Assembly: GCA_030247885.1 (NCBI GenBank)
Contig: JAPDRO010000002.1
Location: 558,001 to 622,000, forward strand
DNA length: 64,000 nt
Reading direction: 5' to 3'
From: Taxawa tesnikishii (nom. ined.)
Lineage: Eukaryota; Ascomycota; Dothideomycetes; Dothideales
Below, piece after piece: positions 10,787 through 20,717 of the stretch; position 1 is the first letter of the stretch; each line of letters begins with the position of its first letter. The notes under the pieces are model-generated. The model was not told where the DNA came from and ran no database searches. It saw nothing but the letters and a program-made list of their open reading frames with translations. The position numbers were made by a program, and so were the translations under genes.

Positions 10787-13700
10787 TCAGTTCCCCTCCC
10801 TCCTCTGCCTCGCGATCTCAGACGCGACACCAACGACATAACATCCAACCGCAGTGCCCGCACCCACGCTTAGTACCCATTTGACGCGCTGTCTCCACCT
10901 CCTCCTCTCCGTCCTCCCCTTATGCCCCCTTCTCCCATCCCGATCCTTACCCCACTTCCTCCTGCTGCCCGAGAAGACTTGCTCTTCTCTTCTGACTTTC
11001 GCAATACCATCAGCAGCGGCCGCAGTCGCAGAAACATTCTCATGCGTCGAGGAGACGAAGCTCGCAGGGAAGGGGACAATGGGATCGTGGTTCACAAATC
11101 CAGTAGGCGAGGCGTAATTGCCTGTAGGTGGAGGGGCGTAAATGTCTTCATCAGCGGCCACGTAGGTGGCGTAGCCGCGCTTGGCTGTGCCGTCGATCGG
11201 GTTGACGATTCCGGCACTGCTCTGCTGATTGACTCCTTTCACATCTTGTTCGGTACTCTTACTGCTCTCCACGATCTCAGTGTCGGCAGTGGTAGCATTG
11301 GCGGAGGAGGACGAACCATCAACATCTTTGACTTTCCTAAACACGGCGACTTCGTCCTCGGCGAACACAGCCTGCCAGCCTTGACCGGCCAACTTTGTGA
11401 ATTGTACCGCGAACGCGCCTGGGTAGTACAGCTTGGTCAGGGCCTTAGCGAGGCCCATGGGTTGCTCGAACTCTGAGACGCGGTCGGTGGTGGTCGCTGT
11501 CGACAACTCCTTTGTCTCGCTATTGTAAGCCACGACGGTGTATGTAGCGGGCTCAGCCCATTCAATTGACGCGGCCGAAGCTGGCTGAGCCGTCGCAGCA
11601 TCGGATGGTCTAGAGGATTGAGCGGTAGAGGCAGCGTTGAGAGCCTCCTTCTGCGCCTTAGCCGCCGCGTCGCTCTTCCACTTAAGCTCGATTTCAAGCC
11701 CGTCGTCCTTGTATCTGTAGCCACCCTCACCAAGTTTGCCATCATGTTCAGCGAGGTACTTGTGCAACGGATCTTCGGGGAGTGGCGATGGAGCCTCAGC
11801 TGGCTGCGTCTTGACCCTCTCATCATGCTCGGCCAGAGCTCTGTGGACCAGTTCGTCAACTCTGCCTTGCGTGTCGTCCGTCAGTTCCTCCGCATTTTGT
11901 ACCAGTTGTTGTCGCAAGGCTTGGAGTGCAGCGGGCTGTTTGTAGACCGGACGGTCAGCAAATAGAGCCGCATTGGCGTCAACGTCGCCTTCGCCCTGCA
12001 TGTCTTTCAACCTTTGCTCTAGAGACGGTTGCTTCCCGCTTTGCTGCTCCACCTGCTCCTTTGCAAACGAGGACTGGAGGCCGAAAGGTGCTGTGGTATA
12101 ACCGCCGTCTTCATATACTGGACCAGCCTCGGATTGCTGTTGGATTTCCTCTTCAAGGGATTGTTGATCGCCTCTGCTGGCGGCCTGTCTCTCTTTTTGG
12201 AACGACGATTGAAGGCCTGTTGAGGCTGTAGAGTAGCCATCATCGTACTGGGGTGCAACTTCTTCTTTTTGTTGCAGTTCCTGTTCGAGCGGCTGTTTGC
12301 CTTCTCTCTCCTTCCGGAACGAGGCTTGAAGCCCGATGGGTGCTTTCGAGTAGCCGTCGTCCATCTCTGGAGTAGCGTCTTGTTGTGCCTGGATCTCCTT
12401 CTCTAGCGTTTGTCGGCGGCCGTCCCGGGAAGCCTGGATCTCGCTGTTGTAAGATGCTTGTAAACCGATCGGGTTGCTCGAGTAGCCATCATCCCATACT
12501 TCCGGCGTTTCCCGGTCCTTTAGCTCGGCCTCAAGCGATTGTCCCTGTTGTCTCTCCTTGCTGAACGACGCTTGGAGACCGATCGGTTCGGTAGAGTATC
12601 CATCCCTGTGCATTACAGGCTTCTCACGGTTCTGCAGTTCGGCCTCGAGAGACCTTCCGTGCTGCCTCTCTCTGTCAAAAGATGCTTGCAGTCCGATTGG
12701 CTCAATAGAATAGCCATCCTTCAAAACAACCGGCATTTCGCGCTTCTTCAGCTCTTCTTCGAGCGTTTGCCCACCTTGCCTCTCCTGGAGGTAGGATGCT
12801 TGCAGACCAATAGGTTTCGTCGAATATCCATCCTCACGGACTTCTGGGAGCTCTCGAGCCCTGAGTTCCTCCTCGAGAGACAAGGCATTTGATTGCCTTT
12901 CCTGTCGGTATGAAGCCTGCAGACCGATCGGTTCCATCGAGTAGCCGTCATGGTTTGCAACTGGCGTTTCACGTCTCTTCAGTTCAGCCTCGAGTGACTG
13001 ACCGCCTTCCCTTTCCCGGAGATAAGACGCCTGCAAGCCCACCGGCTTGGTGGAGTAACCATCGTCACGGGCCTCTGGAAGTTCACGGCTCTTGAGCTCC
13101 TCTTCCAGTGACGTATCGGGGCTTGCCTTTCCTGACGGTACGAAGCTTGTAAACCGATCGGCTCTGTCGAATATCCATCGCTGTGGACGACCGGAGCTTC
13201 GCGTTTCTTCAGCTCCGCTTCCAACGATTGGCCACCCTGTCTTTCCTGAGTGTATGATGACTGCAGTCCGATTGGCCTGGTGGAATAGCCGTCGTCATGG
13301 GTTTCGGCCGACTCGCGAGTCCGGAGTTCATCGGCAAGGCCTTTCCCATCACGCTCGGCGGCCTTGCGCTCGTTCTCATACGAAGCCTGCATGCCAATTG
13401 GTTCCTTCGAATAGCCGTCTTCGTGCTCCTGAGCCTTTTCTCTGGACTGAAGTTCCTCTTCAAGGCGACTGCGCTCGCCCGTCTCGACGGCCTGGCGCTC
13501 CTTCTCATAAGAAGCCTGCATACCGATAGGTTCCTTGGAATAACCATCCTCAAGCTCCTCCGCTTTTTCACGCGACTGCAACTCGTCGGCAAGACATCCT
13601 CTCTTCCCTTCCTCAACTGCCAGTCGTTCCTTCTCGTAAGAAGCTTGGAGACCAACTGGCTCTTTCGAGTATCCATCTTCGATTTCTTGGGAGCTTCTCG

Positions 13701-15299
13701 TTCCTGGAGTTCAGCCTCAAGAGACTTACCATCCTTCTTCTCCTTCTCGAAAGAAGACTGGAGGCCCACGGGAGCGGTGGGATAAGTGGTGTCATACACT
13801 TCCTCGTGCGCTCCGCCAAGGTCACCCTCAAAGTCCTGTGGTCGGCCGCTGGCTCGCTCTTTGAGGAAAGATGTTTGGAGACCTATCGGCTCGGTGGGGT
13901 AATCATCCACGTTCGCCTGCATGAGCGCCATCTGCGTTGCGATCTCAGCGTCGAGCTTCTGCTTGGCCGACTCTGCACGCCGCCTCTTGTGCACCTGGAT
14001 AGCGTCTTCCTCCGAATTTGCAAGTGACAGCCTTGCTTCGTGCAGGGCCTGTTCAAGCCTTGCGATGAGGCTCTTGACGCGTTCTGCTTGGTCTCCTGCT
14101 TCAGGCTTCTGTTCCGTCTTGCTGGGTTTCGTCTGGTATTCTGCCAAAGTCCGTCTCGCGTCTGCGATGTCCTTGTCGACGCTATCGTTTCCAGCCTCAT
14201 AGTCGTTGACGAGTTTTGCTGATTGGGTGCCGGACCGTCGATCTGGTGCTACTGATCGCTTCGTCTTGCCCATGCTTGCGCGCACGTTCTCCGGGGTGAG
14301 AAAGTCAAGGTCGTCAGTTGGAAGCTTGGAGAGTGCGGCAGGCTTGGCGTACGACGTCTTTGAGGGCTGAGTTGCTGTTGCCTTGGGTTCCTTGTACGTC
14401 TTGACTGGGATGTTCACTGGTCTGTCGTCCGTCGTGCCGAGCGGCTTAAAGGTAGCGGTGTCGCTCGTCTCTGCTGCATCCGCCTCAGGAGTCTTGGCCT
14501 CCACCATCCTGCCACTGATAGGATCATATACACTCCGCCTGACTTGGTTCGAAGCAGAATCCCATGACGAGGCAGATGCCTTGATAACGGAACTCGCTCC
14601 AGCCTGTTGAGACGCGCTCATACGGAATGAAGATGCTCGGGCAAGGGAGGGCTCCAGGCGTTCTGGACTCAGGAAATCTTGCATGAAGTTGCCCATCTGT
14701 CCCTCTTTCCGAGCCTTTCCCGGTGATTGCTGGCCCTTGGACTCAGACTTGTGAGAATCTGGATCCAAGCCAAGGTCAGCACGCATCCAGTTGGGCAAGA
14801 ACGAGGCATAAAAAGGAGTAAATCTCCTCCCGAAGATGGCCTCGTAAGGATCCGCATCGATCCTCTCTTTCATGTCCCTCATTCGAGTTTTCCACCTGAG
14901 CTCTCGCGGCGAGAGTTCATAGTCGTCTTCCGAGGGATTCTCTATGGTCGTCTTACCTGCACCTTTGGCCTCGTGCTCGGCATCATTCCACCGTTTCGCA
15001 CTATTGCTTGCATGTCTCATACCCCAGGGCGCTATGTACGGGATGTCCCTGACCCATTGCTTCTGTCGTCTGAGTGCGTGCTTCAGCTTCCATTTGGTCA
15101 CGGTGTTTCTCCTCCACTGTGCGCGTTCGTACAATGGGTCGAGGGCAGAGAACCAGTCGCGGCTACGCTTCCAAAAGCAGATGTTGCGTGACTGGGGATA
15201 ACAGATGGCAATATTGGCAGCGGCCGAGAGAGATGGTTGCGGAGAGCGGAGATGTAGCTGGCCAGGACGAACGCCCTGCCGGAGCTGTGGTGGAAGCAT
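10787..15299 (-). CDS. Giant GLQ-repeat protein, predicted mitochondrial or membrane anchored
   Basis: One intronless frame of about 1,500 residues. The N-terminus is Arg-rich and hydrophobic without acids, like a mitochondrial presequence, followed by ALDPLYERAQWRRNTVTKWK and EAIFGRRFTPFYASFLPNWM. The middle carries 16 repeats of about 35-40 residues, each with a core DGYS-x-(E/K)PIGLQASY, a (Q/K)ERQ helix and SLEEEL-KKRE. The C-terminal third has EIELKWKSD, a globular stretch around AFAVQFTKLAGQGWQAV, and a final hydrophobic helix VKWVLSVGAGTAVGCYVVGV before a basic tail. Two one-base losses, near 13118-13121 and 13689-13691, interrupt the frame; repeats continue on both sides. Similar long fungal proteins are only 'conserved hypothetical' to my knowledge. 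The repeat layout suggests a scaffold or tether, which is inference. Confidence 0.75.
11990..13890 (-). repeat. 16-copy coding tandem repeat (GLQ-ASY unit)
   Basis: The DNA encodes successive units of about 105-120 nt with core D-G-Y-S-x-x-P-I-G-(L/M)-Q-(A/S/T)-S-(Y/F). Units differ at synonymous and flanking positions, so the array is old rather than recently expanded; two adjacent central units with EPIGMQASYE are the most alike. Confidence 0.9.
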
Positions 15300-16120
15300 A
15301 GTAGGCTGACTGTAACGCAGGCATTAGCTTCCTGAAACCGTCTCTTGAGGTGATCCAGGGTCTCCTGGATCCATGGAAGAAGTCCAACGCACCGGTGGTA
15401 TCGTGGTTGCGTGCCTCAGCCTTCCGTCAGCAAGGGAGTAATGCCGAGGCAGGAGCAGGGTCTGGCAGTGGGCTGCGGTTCATAGATGTCCGCAATGCAG
15501 CTGCAGCTGATGACGGATCCCTGCAATTGGGTAAATAGTGGGAGACGTGGGACACACAACAGAAGCAAAATGAGCGAGACAGCAACAGCAGACGGGACAG
15601 GTGGAGGTGGAGGTGGAGATGGAGGAAGTAGAAGTACGGACAGGCAGGTAGCCATTGCGAGAGCACCAGGCGACACGCTCCGCCCGCAGCCCCCAGCCCG
15701 CAGCCCGCAGCCCGCAGCCCGCAGCCCCGAGTCTCCGAAGCGGGGAAGATTCAGCGCCAACCACGCTTGGCGTCTTCCGGTTCGCACTCCCCTCGAACGG
15801 TGTGTGGACACGCGGGATCTGGTAACGAGCTCGAGCCACGAGCACGTGACCTGGTTTTGAGGTCAAGATAGCGGCAATGTCTTCCTGATGTGGCAGGTGG
15901 CAGGTGGCACAGTGAGAGGGATGATGTGTAGCGCTCGAGAGACAGCCTGCTAGCAAGAAACGAGTAAATTTGGGGATATCGCGGTCTTTCCCACCCATGC
16001 TTTTTCTGGTCACACACTCAGCCAACAACAAACGCAAACGCCGCCGCCGCCGGGGCCATCAACCCATCACCAACATTCCAAGGAGCCCGCCTGCGAAAAT
16101 CCACATATATACAAAGCCGT
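15300..16120. other. Upstream region of the repeat protein with short tandem repeats
   Basis: No gene is supported. It holds a GGTGGA/GGAGGT run at about 15600-15624 and a CCCGCAG heptamer array at 15696-15727, between the repeat-protein start and the 3' end of cystathionine beta-lyase. Confidence 0.6.
15696..15727. repeat. CCCGCAG heptanucleotide tandem repeat
   Basis: Four near-perfect 7-nt units with imperfect flanks, in noncoding DNA. Confidence 0.85.
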
Positions 16121-17452
16121 CTATGGCTCATCCGTCACGTTCCTCGTCTTCCTGGTGCCCCCGTCAATCTCTTCGGAGCTGAGCGCTTCGAACCCGTCCT
16201 GCGTAATCCTGACAGCTCCCGCTCTGACCAGCGCCTGCTGAAGGTCGTCAAGAAGGTCCTGGACGTCCTCAATACCAATGCACAAGCGGATAATGTCCTC
16301 CGGAAGCGCACGCTCCTTCCTGGTCGCTGCGTCGATGCTCGCGTGACTCATGCGGCAGGGCATGCTGATCAAGCTGTTGACACAGCCGAAGGAAACGGAG
16401 ATGGAGAACAATCTCGCTGCCTCAACGATCCGCTCCGAAACGGTAGTGGAGCCTGTCTCGAAAGACAGCACGCCACCAGGGCCACGTGCTTGAGAATGAT
16501 GCAGGTCGTGCTGCGGGTGGCTCTTCAGGCCAGGGTACCGGACCTTGAATCCATGACCTTCCAAAAACTGCGCAATGGCCATGGCGTTTTGTTGTTGCTT
16601 CTCCATGCGGATAGCCAAGGTCTTGACACCGCGAAGCAGGAGGAAAGAATCAAATGGTGCCAAGCCGCAACCAGTAGCGTTGATAGGAAAGTAGAGCTTG
16701 TCGCCCAGTTCAGGGCTGTTGACCGCGATGACTCCCGCCATGAGGTCGTGATGTCCGGAAAGGTACTTTGTTCCCGACTCGTAAACGATATCCGCTCCGA
16801 GATCCAGCGGGTTCTGCAAGTATGGAGAGAGCATGGTGTTGTCGACAACGACGAGCGCATCTGGGTTCGCTGCATGCGCCGAAGATGCAAGAGTCGAAAT
16901 GTCGACAATCTTGATGAGAGGGTTGGTAGGAGTTTCAAGGAGAACCATGCGGGTTTTGGATGAGAGAACAGCCTCGACCGCCGGAACGTGGGTAGTGTCG
17001 ACGTGGTGCACAATGATGCCACCGTGCGTAGTGAGGTACTTCAGGAGACGGTTGGTACCGCCGTAGAGGTCGTCGCCCGTCACAACCTCGTCGCCTGGCT
17101 TCAGCAGTCGGGTGATGACGTCCAGCGCTCCCATTCCCGACGAGACAACCAGTGCGCGATGCGCATTCATAATTTTCGCCATGTGCCTCTCCAGGTGTGT
17201 GCGAGTCGGGTTTCCTGAACGGGTGTAATCATACTGGTTTCCTTCTCCTTTGAAAGTCGCCGACTGGTAAATCGGCACGCTGCTGGAGTTGTACTGGTCG
17301 GTGGTTTCGGTGTAGACCAGCTCGGTGGCCAATGCGTATCTCCTGCCATTGCTCGGGCTCGAGAGGGCTGGGGTAGGTGGGAGGTCGTGACCGTCAATGT
17401 CAAGGTGTTTCAGTGCCTTGTTGAGGGCGCTTGGCTGGTTTGGTGCGGACAT
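16121..17452 (-). CDS. STR3: Cystathionine beta-lyase (PLP-dependent)
   Basis: A 443-residue Cys/Met-metabolism PLP enzyme that cleaves cystathionine to homocysteine, pyruvate and ammonia in methionine synthesis. Family marks are YDYTRSGNPTRTHLERHMA, SSGMGALDV (phosphate-binding turn), DDLYGGTNRLL, VVDNTMLSPYLQNPLDLGAD and the Schiff-base lysine in SGTKYLSGHHDLMAGVI, the form typical of fungal beta-lyases rather than gamma-lyases. The C-terminal GIEDVQDLLDDLQQAL is also standard. A single exon with an intact frame. A TATA-like TTATAAA on the minus strand lies about 95 nt before the ATG (17547-17553). The choice of beta-lyase over cystathionine gamma-lyase rests on the lysine-site context, so a small doubt remains. 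Confidence 0.92.
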   Translation of the reverse strand: MSAPNQPSALNKALKHLDIDGHDLPPTPALSSPSNGRRYALATELVYTETTDQYNSSSVPIYQSATFKGEGNQYDYTRSGNPTRTHLERHMAKIMNAHRALVVSSGMGALDVITRLLKPGDEVVTGDDLYGGTNRLLKYLTTHGGIIVHHVDTTHVPAVEAVLSSKTRMVLLETPTNPLIKIVDISTLASSAHAANPDALVVVDNTMLSPYLQNPLDLGADIVYESGTKYLSGHHDLMAGVIAVNSPELGDKLYFPINATGCGLAPFDSFLLLRGVKTLAIRMEKQQQNAMAIAQFLEGHGFKVRYPGLKSHPQHDLHHSQARGPGGVLSFETGSTTVSERIVEAARLFSISVSFGCVNSLISMPCRMSHASIDAATRKERALPEDIIRLCIGIEDVQDLLDDLQQALVRAGAVRITQDGFEALSSEEIDGGTRKTRNVTDEP

Positions 17453-17883
17453 GGTGGGTTATGCGGTGGTTTTTGGAGAGGGCCAGAGACCTCTTTTGAC
17501 AATGCAGGTGGATTGGACGATGCCTGGTGCTAAGGCGAGGGGTCTGTTTATAAGACGGTGGGAGATTCTGGAAACAATTGTTACACGGTTACTGCGGCGA
17601 AAGGTTTGCTGCTCTAGACTGGTCGAGTTGTTAAGAAGAGTCACATTCTTCGCCCTCGCTGCGACTTCGGCCGCCGGATGTCAGGGACCGGATGGCATCA
17701 TTTTTCTCCCCGCACTTGCTCGGTTTCACTGCCGCGTGAGTGAGCGACCACGCAAACACCAGTCGGCCAGCAGCGGATATACGTGTGTGTCACGAATTGA
17801 CTTGGGGCCACTGCAACTAAGTATGGCGAGTAAATCTTTTGGTACCTCTCCCAATCCACAAATCGAACTCATCCTCCCTTTCC
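17453..17883. other. Intergenic: promoter of the lyase, 3' flank of the MFS permease
   Basis: Apart from the TATA-like box, no gene or motif is supported. Confidence 0.5.
17547..17553 (-). promoter_or_regulatory. TATA-like box of cystathionine beta-lyase
   Basis: TTATAAA on the coding strand about 95 nt upstream of the ATG, the only such motif in this 5' region. Placement fits a core promoter. Confidence 0.45.
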
Positions 17884-19856
17884 CTAGTAAACATATCTAA
17901 AGTTCAGGTTCTCTTTGTCCGTCATGTCAGTAAAAGCGGTATTGTCGAGCTCTCTCCTTCTCTCGGCTTTCTCCTCTTCGGACATATTCGCAACACCTTG
18001 AATCCGGTCACGACGACGATTCTCCCATGCCAGTCCAACCCAGAGAACGATGATGAGCGAGAGCTCGACCAGGTGCGAGACCACCATGGACCAGATACCG
18101 AGGGTGTATTGTGGTGCTTGGTCGGTTTTGTAGAAGAAGGGACCAGCAATGTTGCCTTAAAAGATGCGTCAGCTGGAGATATGGAGAGAGGGGGTCTGCT
18201 TGTCTTACCTGTGCACACGCCGAGGAAGATCATCGCGTTGCTCACGACCTTCTTGGTGTGTCCTCCGACGTTACCTGTGAGGATGGAGAGGATCAGAACG
18301 AACGAAGCGTTATAAGATCCAGTCAGGTAGTAGCAGGTAAGGCGACCACCCTTGTTGGTAGGGTCAAGGAAGGCCAACCCAAATGCACCAGCGATGTTTG
18401 GAAGCAAGAAGATGATGATCATCATGCAGCGCTTGTTGCCTGGTAACCTGTCGTTGACGAAGACGCAGGTCAGAATCATCAACGCGATGAAAGCGCCATA
18501 AGGCATCTGCAGCAAGGTCGTTCCCACTGACCCGACATCAGCATCAACTCTACGTCTCTCTTTGGGCATACTCACGCGTCGAAAAGCCAAACCCTTTGAT
18601 GATCAGCGTGCCGAAATTGCTGATTCCACCGTTCGGGATGTTTGCAGAAGTCCCCAATACGAAGAAAAGCAAGCACTTCCAATCCGTCAAGGCCTCCCAA
18701 ACCTGGTACGGCTTCAAGTGCTTGTTCTCAATACCGGTTTGGTCCTGTCTTCTTCTCTCTACCGCCATTCTCCTTTCTCTTTGCGACAGACCCTTTGCGG
18801 TGACGGGAGAGTCCGGCAGGAAAATAAACATCACGATGCCCCAGCAGCAGCACAATGCGCCGATGATGATGAACTCGTACTTCCAGGATGGAAGCGAGCC
18901 TTTGATGTGTCCGATGGCATATCCAAGGAGTCCGCCGAGAGCGATGCCACATCCGTTGGCGGTGTACCAGAGGCCGATGCGGACGGGTTGTTGTTTGCGG
19001 GTGTACCACATGCTAGTGATGATCATGAAGGCCGGGTCACTGCGATTGCCGGAACTCGTGAGTATGCCGAGATTTCGCAAAGGGAAAGCGACCGGAGGAA
19101 CCTACCTCACAGCCTCAACCATGCCACCCAGCACGCGCAACACCACGAGCTGCGTGAAGTTGCGGACAGCCGCTATTTTACGTCAGGTATTGTGCCCTCA
19201 TCATCATCAAGTGGGCACGTCGTACCTTGGCACATCAAGAAGAAGCCCCAGAGGAAGATATTGACGCCCTAAGAAGTGCCATCAGCATTCCCACCGTTTC
19301 CTCTGACTTCAGAAAGCCACCTACTAGGTACTTTCCAACCGGAAACCGCTGGATCATGAAATTCGTCGGGAAAGCCCAGATAAGCCAACCGAAGTAGAAC
19401 ACGCTTGATAACCAGGAGTATTGCGTGCCGACGAGCTTGAGGTCATCCTGCGAAAGCAACGTGTTAGCTGTCGATCGTTTTGCACTCTTCGTTGGCCCAT
19501 TCCACTTCTCCCTTCATGTTGGATCCATCAACTCCTTAGAACAGCGACATACCTTTATCCCGAAGATGGCCGCATAACTCAACGTCGTCTTATCAATATA
19601 GTAAAAGCGTAGCAAACCGCCAGATACGGAATAATCATGAAGTCGATCTTCCGTACCAGCCTCTTCTCCTCCTCCGGGTCCAGAGCTTCGTGCAGTTGAT
19701 CTGCATTCTCGAACAGAGCAAGCGCCGTGTCGGCGTCCTTGGAGATCGCAAATTTGACATCCTCGAGCGGTGACGCTTCCTCGAGGTGTATGGCGTTAAT
19801 CTTGTCAGGCGGAGGGGTGAATAGGGGTTAGGTGAGATGGTGTTCGTAACGGCCAT
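17884..19856 (-). CDS. MFS permease of the anion:cation symporter (allantoate/nicotinate, DAL5-like) family
   Basis: Seven exons (19856-19553, 19447-19325, 19268-19226, 19172-19106, 19039-18576, 18526-18209, 18155-17884) give about 530 residues with twelve predicted membrane helices. The N-terminal EEKRLVRKIDFMIIPYLAVC and IDKTTLSYAAIFG, then GTQYSWLSSVFYFGWLIWA, LRVLGGMVEA, FMIITSMWYTRKQQPVRIG, FLPDSPVTAKGLSQRER and NLNFRYVY near the C-terminus match Dal5/Tna1-type permeases for organic anions. It would import a small carboxylate at the plasma membrane; the substrate is unknown. Two bases appear missing, in the C run at about 19814-19817 and the T run at 19603-19606. With them the exon lengths total 1,593 nt, an exact multiple of three. 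A TATA-like box sits about 100 nt upstream. Confidence 0.85.
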
Positions 19857-19956
19857 GGTCACGTAAACGACAAGCCAGGGGCGAAGTGGATGAGAAAAAG
19901 GTGCGATGGGCGGAGAAGGAATGGACTCGAGAGGTGAGACGGAGAAATAGGAAGAT

Positions 19957-19963
19957 CTATATA
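19957..19963 (-). promoter_or_regulatory. TATA-like box of the DAL5-like permease
   Basis: TATATAG on the coding strand about 100 nt before the ATG at 19856. Confidence 0.35.
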
Positions 19964-20717
19964 CAACATCGTAGCAAGCAAGCCCTGTCACCCTTCTCCG
20001 AATCCACTCCAGTTCTCTACCTTGCGGGGACCCCGGGTTTGTTGCTCTTAGTCGTGTTCAGAGCACCGGATATGCCACTGCCAGCAAGATTCCTCCGCTT
20101 GGGAGCGGATGAGCCAATAGTGTTGCGTAGATCAGCTCCTTCGGCGTGTTTCCGTAGCTCCCCACTGTGGGTGAGGAGATTTTGGGGTCACGCATGCAAG
20201 GGCTTAGCGGTTCGGTGTCCTGCTTGTAGACACGAGACGAGGACGGTCCGATTCGTGCGATTGTCTCTTACGAGTTGCGACATGGATTTCGTTTCTGCCA
20301 TTGTCTGCGTGGTCCCCCATCATGACAGACGTTCCTGGTCACGCTACTTCCTGATCGCCCTCGGTAGCGTGGGCTGTCCAGGTGTACAAGTGTCATCTAC
20401 CTCACCAACCTCATCTTCCTGAGCAGCCCGGTGTACATTCAGACGTGCATGCTGCCAGCAACCGAAGATTCCCCAGACGCCCCATTGACTGTATTAGCTC
20501 TTTCTCGAGCTAGTCATCAAAGTCACAGATGCTTCCATCCCTGCTCCTAACAATGAGTTTAAATTCTAGTGGCATAAGATTCCTACGGTAGCAGGGCCAC
20601 AGGTCGTGAACGGTTCATCCTGATTAACAATTCTTCATATCCGTTTCATCCCATAGGCCATCCAAGGCGTCGTCCCTTCATAACCCAAACACTTGCCGAA
20701 CCGCTCATCTAGCTCCA
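19964..20717. other. Intergenic, no gene seen
   Basis: Between the permease promoter and the 3' end of the NRPS-like gene. No open frame with recognisable protein content and no clear repeats. Confidence 0.55.

Noticed and set aside
10922-12892. Long plus-strand frames across the GLQ-repeat gene
   Set aside because: They mirror the repetitive coding strand; periodic sequence keeps antisense frames open.
13080-13700. Introns as the cause of the frame changes in the repeat protein
   Set aside because: The repeat unit runs through each change point without lost residues, and there is no donor/acceptor pair; one missing base explains each change exactly.
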